NCBI GenBank assembly: GCA_000695745.1
Contig: ASHK01000331.1
Coordinates: 1-6,090, forward strand
Source of the DNA: Vibrio madracius
GTDB lineage: Bacteria > Pseudomonadota > Gammaproteobacteria > Enterobacterales > Vibrionaceae
Direction of reading: 5' to 3'
DNA: 6,090 nt
Position numbers and translations under genes: made by a program. Below are positions 1 to 4,760 of the stretch, one piece after another. Within the stretch, counting starts at the first letter, position 1. Every line of letters begins with the position of its first letter. A model generated the notes under the pieces. That model was not told where the DNA came from. It saw nothing but the letters and a program-made list of their open reading frames with translations, and did no database searches.

Positions 1-1
1 T

Positions 2-301
2 CCTTCTGATGTTGACCTTACGGTAGCGCTCGATCGAATCGATGTTGATACCGATGATGATGATTTTACTACTACGACGGCGAGCTATAACGATGGGACG
101 ACCAATGTTCCACTACAGATTGTAAATGGCGAAATTACCATTCCAGCTGGTGTTACCTCCGTTAATATCCAAGTAGGTATCCAAGATAACGATGTCTATG
201 AGCAAGATGAGAACTTTACGTTAAAAGTGACTGAACCAGCTGGTCTGACAGTTGATGGTGATGTTGGCGTATCCGCTAGTGCCACTATCTCTGACGATGG
301 T
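2..301 (+). other. Calx-beta-like domain (partial)
   Basis: The translated residues run from the left edge to ISDDG. They show an acidic VDTDDDD loop, then ITIPAGVTSVNIQVGIQDND, YEQDENFTLKV and a closing SATISDDG strand. This is the order seen in Calx-beta motifs, which are calcium-binding beta-sandwiches common in long bacterial adhesins. The beginning is cut by the window edge. Confidence 0.6.
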
Positions 302-1381
302 CAGATAGATGGGCAACCTAGTGGTGACAACGACAACGATGCGCCAATTCTTGATTTGGATGCGAGTGAAAGCGGCACTGGCTATGTGGCGACCTTCACG
401 GAAGGGGACGCTCCGATTAAAGTCGTTGATAGCGATATAGACATTACTGATGATATTGACGTAATCACTCGTGCAGAAATTAGGCTCACTAACCCCCAAA
501 CGAATGATTCTTTTGTTGTTAATGGCACTTTACCGAATGGCTTAAGCTACATTTCAAGTCCTGCTGCTGGCGCCCTAGTGTTAACTATAAGTGGCGACGG
601 GACAGCAGAAGATTACGAGGCAGCACTGCAACTTCTCGAATTTAGTAATGCCAGCGAAGACCCCAATACCGATCCTCGTTTAATAACCATTCAAGTATTT
701 GATGATCAAGGTGTGGGATCGAACACGGCGACATCAACAATAGCGGTTGTTGCAGTCAACGATCTACCTGAGTCGGAAGACTTTAGTTTTAGCGTGTCGG
801 ATAACGATCCTATTTCCGTCATTTTTGATACCGGAACGGGCTCTATTGAAGGCGATGGAACTGATCATATCTCCGACATCGAAGATGATGTGAATGGTCA
901 GCAAGTACAAGTCAAAATTACCGAACTTCCGATTGGCGGCACGCTCTACCACGATGGTGTGGAAATTACTCAGACAAATGTAGTCAATGGTGATGTGTTT
1001 GATCCGACGAAAATCACCTATGAGCCCGATTCAGACGCACAAGGCTTTATCCTTGGCACCAAAGTGGTGCCGACATCGAGTGATATGGAAAGCACTCAAG
1101 ATGAGTTTTACAACTGGGGTAACGAAATTGATGGTAAGAATCGAGTATTAGAGCTTCCCAACAGTGATGGCAGCACCGACAGTATTGCCATTCATAGTAA
1201 AGGTAACCTCACACAATATCGAGGCGATGTCCAAGATAGTCATGTTGGTTATGGACTCGGTGTTGGTGGCGGACAGGGGATTAACGAAGGAGAGTGGTTA
1301 AATATTGACTTTGCCGAACGCCTGCGACCGAAATCAGTCTTGGTTTGGATGGTATGGGAGGCTATTTTTATAGCGGCTTAG
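2..1381 (+). CDS. RTX adhesin, segment 1 (5'-incomplete, frame 2)
   Basis: This is the first open segment of the adhesin. It has no real start here: the frame is open to the left edge, and the GTG at 227 sits inside a Calx-beta-like domain, so it is not a credible initiation site. From left to right it encodes the end of a Calx-beta-like domain (motif ITIPAG and closing ISDDG), a cadherin-like repeat beginning NDAPILDLD and ending near VAVNDLP, module A (about 770-1057), and the first half of module B. The true frame ends near 1318-1321 after the residues GEWLNIDFAER. The remaining residues to the TAG at 1379-1381 include three tryptophans and a hydrophobic tail (VWMVWEAIFIAA) unlike the rest of the protein, and are read out of frame. 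Identification as an adhesin segment is firm; the specific adhesive target is unknown. Confidence 0.8.
   Translation, partial: PSDVDLTVALDRIDVDTDDDDFTTTTASYNDGTTNVPLQIVNGEITIPAGVTSVNIQVGIQDNDVYEQDENFTLKVTEPAGLTVDGDVGVSASATISDDGQIDGQPSGDNDNDAPILDLDASESGTGYVATFTEGDAPIKVVDSDIDITDDIDVITRAEIRLTNPQTNDSFVVNGTLPNGLSYISSPAAGALVLTISGDGTAEDYEAALQLLEFSNASEDPNTDPRLITIQVFDDQGVGSNTATSTIAVVAVNDLPESEDFSFSVSDNDPISVIFDTGTGSIEGDGTDHISDIEDDVNGQQVQVKITELPIGGTLYHDGVEITQTNVVNGDVFDPTKITYEPDSDAQGFILGTKVVPTSSDMESTQDEFYNWGNEIDGKNRVLELPNSDGSTDSIAIHSKGNLTQYRGDVQDSHVGYGLGVGGGQGINEGEWLNIDFAERLRPKSVLVWMVWEAIFIAA
335..769 (+). repeat. Cadherin-like repeat, copy 1
   Basis: This is a domain of about 145 residues from NDAPILDLD to VAVNDLP. 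Family-like landmarks are GTGYVATFTEG, IKVVDSDIDITD, AEIRLTNP, LTISGDGTAEDYEAALQLLEFSN and a closing SNTATSTIAVV strand. The same landmarks recur in order at 1699-2142, so the two are paralogous repeats of the stalk. The acidic turns suggest calcium binding between domains, which is an inference. Confidence 0.7.
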
Positions 1382-1698
1382 GTGGTCGAAACGAATCTGC
1401 TGTTGCAATTAAGGTCACACTTAGTAACGGTGATACCGTCGACTATACGCCAAATGTACAAAAAGATACGTCAGGAAATGACATCTTATTCCATGAATTG
1501 AGCTTCTCTATTGATGATTTGAGTGATATTGAGGAAGGCGCTCTCATAGCGGGAATTAGTGTTGGTACTGACGGTCGAGGTAACTGGGAGCTACGTTATT
1601 TAGAAACTGCATTAAATGACAGTTTCAAATATAAATCGGTTGACTTCGATAAGGGTGAAAGCCTTGAGTCTGTCGTAACCATTGTTGATGAACGTGAC
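770..1698 (+). repeat. Two-domain unit A+B, copy 1 (contains frameshift 1)
   Basis: Module A (about 770-1057) reads DFSFSVSDND, ISDIEDD, ITELPIGGTLYHDG, then ITYEPD and LGTK. Module B (about 1058-1698) reads GINEGEWLNIDF, the frameshift, PATEISLGLDGMGGYFYSG, a GNWELRYLETAL strand and DSFKYKSVDFD. The same order of landmarks recurs at 3364-4241. I do not recognise module B as a named family. It looks like an all-beta domain followed by a linker strand of the FDYxAVDSDGxxS type found in repeat adhesins. Confidence 0.55.
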
Positions 1699-3906
1699 AA
1701 CAATATGCCACCAACGCTCGATCTTGACTTAAATACTGATGGCACTGGCTTTGAGGCCAATTACCAAGAAGGTGAAAGTGCGATTGAAGTAGTCGATGGT
1801 GACATCACTATTTTTGATGAGAATAATGTTATTCACGAGGCTGAAATTATTTTCACCAATCCAAAAGTGGGCGACGCTTTTGGGATTGAGGCTGTAACTA
1901 ACCCACTGCTTAGTGGGATCAGTTATGCGACCGAAGTGCTCGATTCTGGAGCCATTAAGATCACACTGAGCGGAGATGCTACGCCTGCCGATTATGAGGC
2001 AGCAATTCAGCTAATTGAATTCTCAAACTCCTCGCAGTCTCCGGATGATGAAGACAGAATAATTGAAATCACGACATTTGATGATGCAATGCAACCCTCA
2101 AATACCGCTGTTTCAACAATTAACTTTACTGCGATCGCTGATCTACTGGTTGCCGCCGCGATTGGTGATGAAGACAACAAGATTGCGTTGGATATACAAC
2201 TGCCAGCCAACAGTGATGCAACAGAAATTATCATTAGTGGGATTCCTGATGGAGCCACCTTATTTTCAGGTGCTGATGAGATAGTTGTGATGGATAACAC
2301 GGCAAATATTCTACCGGCACAACTAGCAAGCTTATCCATTAAACCACCACAAGATAGCGACGTCGATTTCACTTTGTCTGTGTCTGGTCGAGATGCTGAG
2401 GGTAGTATGGTAGAGCAGCATGACCTAACGGTTACTGTTCGACCATTGACAGATACTCCGACTTTAATTGTGTCCGGCGACGACATTGTTTCTGCAATCA
2501 ATTTTGAAAATATCAATCTTGGCAATAGTAGTTGGAAAGGGAACGTCAGCGGTGCACAACTGAGTACCGATACTCCTGATGGTTTAAACCGTGGAGATTG
2601 GGGCGTTATTACTAATAAAGGGGAAGTTGGCAAAGAAGGCGTTTACTTAGGGAATGGCGAGCAAAACCAGATCTTTGAAATAGAGGGTCGCCGTGGTCAA
2701 CAAGACTCTTTATTTACCAAGTTTGAAGGAACACCAGGTCAGTTCTACGAGCTAAACTTCGATGCTGCGGCCAGACGAAGCGATTCACCGATGGATATTA
2801 AGCTTGAAAAAGAAATGTCCCCAGGTGTTTGGGTTGAAGTTGAAACCTTGCGTTCCTACGGCAGTGGAGAAGCTCATAACCTAGTGGTTAAAGACTGGTC
2901 TGAAGATGAGCAGCTCTTCTTCCAGACTCAGGATAGTTTTAATTATCGTGTGGTATTTGAGTCGCCTGAGCAAAATAGCTTTGGAGCGTTGCTCGATAAT
3001 ATAGTGCTTTCGACTCGAAATAACGTGGGGTATGAAGATACCTTCATCAATATTAGCGATATTACGTCTGCGAGTTTGAATGATACGGATGGTTCAGAAG
3101 TATTAACGCTGCTGATTCAAGGTCTTCCTTCTGGTGCGATTGTATCCAATGGTACCCTGACAACGATTGTAGGGTCATCTGGTAAAGCAGATATTTCTGG
3201 CTGGGATGATCTAAACGACCTTCAAATAAAAGTGTTTGATGTTGGAACGTACCCTATTTCGATCAAAGCGATTGCGTCAGAACTCGATGGCAGTCATTCA
3301 CCATTCGATGAAACGGCGTCGCATTCATTTGACCTTATCGCGCTTGCCAACCCAGCACCTGCGATACTGGGGGTCAATACGCCACCAGACGTCGTAGACT
3401 TTGAGTTCTTTGCGCCGGATGACACCATTCCACTCAACTTCGCTGATTTTGTGACTGATAATGAAGACGATGCAACTGACGGTAAAGAGACGCTCATCGA
3501 AATCGTTGAAGAACCTGAACATGGGCAGCTTTATTTCATAACAGAATCAGGACAACGTTTTGATCTTGATGTTGGGGATGCCATAGAGGATGGTACCGAT
3601 ATTTTTTATGACTTAGACATTGGCTTTGATGCGACTGCCCTTGGGTATAATCCGCAAGGAGAGGCTCCGTTTGGTAATGGCATCGAAGTAACTGGCGGTA
3701 CCTTTTCTGGCGACAAACCACACCTTGGTTCCTCGTTAACTGCAGTGGCATTCGAAAATGCTGGCGGTGTCAATCAAGCTGGTTTTTATACCAAACGCGA
3801 TAGCGAAGGGCAGAGCGAAGGCACAGAAGCGAAGCATAGTGAGTTTATGTCGGTAAAATTTACAGCGGGTTTAATGACAAGAGCGCTAGTAGGGATTGCG
3901 GATTAA
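1321..3906 (+). CDS. RTX adhesin, segment 2 (frame 1, between the two frameshifts)
   Basis: This is the central open segment. Frame 1 is open only after the stop at 1306-1308, and family-like sequence begins at PATEISLGLDGMGG (from 1321). The TTG at 1345 and the ATG at 1354 fall within a domain and have no convincing ribosome-binding site, so this is a continuation of segment 1 and not an independent gene. It encodes the second half of module B, a cadherin-like repeat (1699-2142), an Ig-like domain opening GDEDNKIALDI (2143-2463), a lectin/DUF642-like beta-sandwich (2500-3012), an Ig-like domain with the hallmark LNDTDGSEVLTLLIQGLP (3022-3354), module A again (3364-3648) and the start of module B again. 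The true frame leaves at about 3900 (GIA, then GLTAPF in frame 3). The TAA at 3904-3906 is met only out of frame. Confidence 0.8.
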   Translation, partial: PATEISLGLDGMGGYFYSGLGGRNESAVAIKVTLSNGDTVDYTPNVQKDTSGNDILFHELSFSIDDLSDIEEGALIAGISVGTDGRGNWELRYLETALNDSFKYKSVDFDKGESLESVVTIVDERDNNMPPTLDLDLNTDGTGFEANYQEGESAIEVVDGDITIFDENNVIHEAEIIFTNPKVGDAFGIEAVTNPLLSGISYATEVLDSGAIKITLSGDATPADYEAAIQLIEFSNSSQSPDDEDRIIEITTFDDAMQPSNTAVSTINFTAIADLLVAAAIGDEDNKIALDIQLPANSDATEIIISGIPDGATLFSGADEIVVMDNTANILPAQLASLSIKPPQDSDVDFTLSVSGRDAEGSMVEQHDLTVTVRPLTDTPTLIVSGDDIVSAINFENINLGNSSWKGNVSGAQLSTDTPDGLNRGDWGVITNKGEVGKEGVYLGNGEQNQIFEIEGRRGQQDSLFTKFEGTPGQFYELNFDAAARRSDSPMDIKLEKEMSPGVWVEVETLRSYGSGEAHNLVVKDWSEDEQLFFQTQDSFNYRVVFESPEQNSFGALLDNIVLSTRNNVGYEDTFINISDITSASLNDTDGSEVLTLLIQGLPSGAIVSNGTLTTIVGSSGKADISGWDDLNDLQIKVFDVGTYPISIKAIASELDGSHSPFDETASHSFDLIALANPAPAILGVNTPPDVVDFEFFAPDDTIPLNFADFVTDNEDDATDGKETLIEIVEEPEHGQLYFITESGQRFDLDVGDAIEDGTDIFYDLDIGFDATALGYNPQGEAPFGNGIEVTGGTFSGDKPHLGSSLTAVAFENAGGVNQAGFYTKRDSEGQSEGTEAKHSEFMSVKFTAGLMTRALVGIAD
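1699..2142 (+). repeat. Cadherin-like repeat, copy 2
   Basis: This copy runs from NNMPPTLDLD to TAIAD and parallels the repeat at 335-769: GTGFEANYQEG, IEVVDGDITIFD, AEIIFTNP, ITLSGDATPADYEAAIQLIE and SNTAVSTI. The copies are clearly related but diverged by many substitutions, so this is an old duplication or independent recruitment and not a recent tandem expansion. Confidence 0.7.
2143..2463 (+). other. Ig-like stalk domain 1
   Basis: This is an all-beta domain of about 107 residues: GDEDNKIALDIQL, ATEIIISGIPDGATLFSG, ILPAQLASLSIKPPQDSD, FTLSVSGRDAEG, ending LTVTVRPLTDTP. The pattern of an acidic start, then xxISGIPDGA, then LxIKPP, is typical of Ig-like repeats in large RTX adhesins. The likely role is structural spacing. 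Confidence 0.6.
2500..3012 (+). other. Lectin/DUF642-like beta-sandwich, possible ligand-binding domain
   Basis: About 170 residues break the pattern of stalk repeats. Landmarks are NFENINLGNSSW at the start, WGVITNKGEVG, QNQIFEIEG, then GQFYELNFDAAAR, VWVEVETL, NYRVVFESPEQNSFGALLDNIVLS at the end. A starting FE with nearby W, a central GQxYELxFDxAAR strand and a terminal LLDNIxLS strand are the features of carbohydrate-binding-like/DUF642-like sandwiches found in bacterial surface proteins. This is a pattern-level assignment. The ligand is unknown. Confidence 0.5.
3022..3354 (+). other. Ig-like stalk domain 2
   Basis: About 110 residues: GYEDTFINISDITSASLND, TDGSEVLTLLIQGLPSGA, ADISGWDDLNDLQIKV, YPISIKAIASELDGS, ending SFDLIAL. 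The combination of EDTxIxI, DTDGSExLTLxIxGLPxGA and a GW motif is a very common Ig-like repeat in RTX adhesins, and the DTDGSE loop may bind calcium. Confidence 0.7.
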
Positions 3907-4241
3907 CTGCCCCATTCAGTATTGCAGCCAACAGCAACGCCCAGATTTTTGTCTACCTTTATGCTGGTGGAGTTTTGCTAGAACAAACGCCAATAGTAAT
4001 GGACAATCAAACGGTTGATCAGCAGCAAGCGGTTATTGAAGTGTCATCACAGACACCATTCGACGAAATACGCATTGTCCCTTTTAGCTCTGATGATAGC
4101 GATGTAGGTTTTGTTCTCCAAAGTGTTAACGTTACGGAAGGAGAGGTCGCAGACCAGTTTGATTATAGAGCGGTTGATTCAGATGGTCTCCCAAGTGACG
4201 AAACGGCCACAGTGAACGTTAATATTGTACCAAACGGTAAT
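3364..4241 (+). repeat. Two-domain unit A+B, copy 2 (contains frameshift 2)
   Basis: Module A (about 3364-3648) reads DFEFFAPDDTI, VTDNEDD, IVEEPEHGQLYF, then IFYDLD and LGY. Module B (about 3649-4241) reads SEFMSVKFTAG, TRALVGIA, the frameshift, GLTAPFSIAANSNAQ, a DVGFVLQSVNV strand and DQFDYRAVDSDG. It aligns with the unit at 770-1698. Around the breaks the two copies match without gaps over 26 residues, sharing E, F, T, G, G and F at fixed spacing. Confidence 0.55.
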
Positions 4242-4694
4242 GTCGATGAAGCGGATGGCGTTGATTATGCTGTTCAAGGCGGCAGCGGCGTTACAGTTAT
4301 CCATGGTACCGATGGCGACGACGTTCTATCCGGTGGACTTGGTAATGATGTATTAACTGGGGGGCTTGGGGATGACACCTTTAAATGGAGCGAGGGAGAC
4401 CTAGATGGCAGTCATGATGTGATCACGGACTTCTCTCAAGTTGAAGGAAACCGAGATGTGATCGACTTGTCTGAGGTATTTGAGGATAGTAATACCTCAT
4501 TAGAAGCTCTGCTAGATAATGTCGCTGCCGACGGAGATAAGATTACACTTACTGAAAACGATGATAAGACGAGTACCTTGGTCAATGTCACCAAGGGCGA
4601 TAAGAGTGTCACTATCGAACTTGAAGGTGTGACAGGATTGTCTGAATTGGATGTTCAGCAGTTGAGCAGCATAATTATCATCCACGACACCTAA
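3900..4694 (+). CDS. RTX adhesin, segment 3: RTX repeats and type I secretion C-terminus (frame 3)
   Basis: This is the last open segment of the adhesin. Frame 3 is open from 3804, and family-like sequence starts at GLTAPFSIAANSNAQ (from 3900). Possible starts such as TTG 3975 or ATG 3999 lie inside module B and have no clear ribosome-binding site. It contains the end of module B (closing FDYRAVDSDGLPSD, then TVNVNIV), three RTX nonapeptides at 4305-4385, and about 100 residues matching the pattern of the VCA0849-class type I secretion C-terminal domain: DDTFKW, then VITDF, DVIDLSEVF, a final SVTIELEGVTGL and a hydrophobic end IIIIHDT. In this family the uncleaved C-terminus is recognised by the ABC exporter, and the RTX repeats fold on calcium outside the cell. 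If the upstream frameshifts are real, this part is not made as one chain with the adhesive domains. Confidence 0.82.
   Translation, partial: GLTAPFSIAANSNAQIFVYLYAGGVLLEQTPIVMDNQTVDQQQAVIEVSSQTPFDEIRIVPFSSDDSDVGFVLQSVNVTEGEVADQFDYRAVDSDGLPSDETATVNVNIVPNGNVDEADGVDYAVQGGSGVTVIHGTDGDDVLSGGLGNDVLTGGLGDDTFKWSEGDLDGSHDVITDFSQVEGNRDVIDLSEVFEDSNTSLEALLDNVAADGDKITLTENDDKTSTLVNVTKGDKSVTIELEGVTGLSELDVQQLSSIIIIHDT
4305..4385 (+). repeat. RTX calcium-binding nonapeptide repeats (three)
   Basis: Three consecutive nine-residue repeats are visible: GTDGDDVLS, GGLGNDVLT and GGLGDDTFK, fitting the GGxGxDxLx consensus. In RTX proteins these form a parallel beta-roll that binds calcium outside the cell and drives folding during export. 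Three repeats is a short block. Confidence 0.9.
4389..4691 (+). other. Type I secretion C-terminal target domain (VCA0849 class)
   Basis: The last ~100 residues follow the RTX block with VITDF, NRDVIDLSEVF, a variable acidic stretch, VTKGDKSVTIELEGVTGL and a hydrophobic C-terminus. This matches the domain family named after V. cholerae VCA0849, which marks substrates of LapB/LssB-type exporters such as the one encoded on the opposite strand here. Confidence 0.75.
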
Positions 4695-4709
4695 TATCCG
4701 TCTAGAGCG

Positions 4710-4749
4710 AAAAAAGGCCGCAGATTCATCTCTGCGGCCTCTGTGTTTT
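4710..4749. terminator. Bidirectional intrinsic terminator between convergent genes
   Basis: A perfect 10-bp inverted repeat, AGGCCGCAGA at 4715-4724 and TCTGCGGCCT at 4731-4740, encloses a 6-base loop TTCATC. On the - strand it is followed by six T (the A run at 4710-4715), a strong terminator for the exporter gene. On the + strand the T tract is weaker (CTGTGTTTT, 4741-4749) but should still stop adhesin transcription. Confidence 0.9.
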
Positions 4750-4760
4750 CATCGCTTGAT

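Larger units (their letters stand above)
2..4694 (+). pseudogene. Giant RTX repeat adhesin (Bap/LapA-like), C-terminal part, interrupted by two frameshifts
   Basis: This is the C-terminal portion of a very large secreted adhesin, and the start lies beyond the left edge. The sequence is open in frame 2 from position 2, moves to frame 1 near 1320, and to frame 3 near 3900, ending at TAA 4692-4694. Restoring one base at each break gives about 1,564 continuous residues. They are rich in Asp, Thr, Ser and Gly and contain no cysteine, as expected for a calcium-loaded exported stalk protein. Approximate domains in joined-residue numbering are: Calx-beta-like 1-100, cadherin-like 112-256, unit A+B 257-566, cadherin-like 567-714, Ig-like 715-821, lectin/DUF642-like sandwich 834-1004, Ig-like 1008-1118, unit A+B 1122-1414, RTX repeats 1436-1462, type I secretion domain 1464-1564. 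The family attaches cells to surfaces or to each other after export by a type I system. Whether the gene is truly broken or mis-sequenced cannot be decided here. The N-terminal retention module and any LapG cleavage site would lie outside the window. Confidence 0.8.

Noticed and set aside
1309..1381. Programmed -1 ribosomal frameshift at the first break
   Set aside because: No X XXY YYZ slippery heptamer and no evident downstream stem-loop or pseudoknot. One missing C explains the break more simply.
2007..2633. 208-residue open frame on the - strand
   Set aside because: It lies wholly inside the adhesin's supported + strand coding, is Ser-rich antisense of Asp/Thr-rich repeats, and shows no recognisable domain or start signal.
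3294..3751. Small - strand open frames of 65-71 residues
   Set aside because: They overlap supported adhesin domains, are low in complexity and have no domain evidence, so they are antisense shadows.
3888..3910. Phase-variable tract switching the adhesin on and off
   Set aside because: The run at the break is only GG, far too short for slipped-strand variation, and there is no tandem short repeat nearby.
3975..4694. Segment 3 as a separate small RTX protein
   Set aside because: Its potential starts lie inside a domain whose other half is in segment 2, there is no clear ribosome-binding site, and one added base joins it seamlessly to segment 2.
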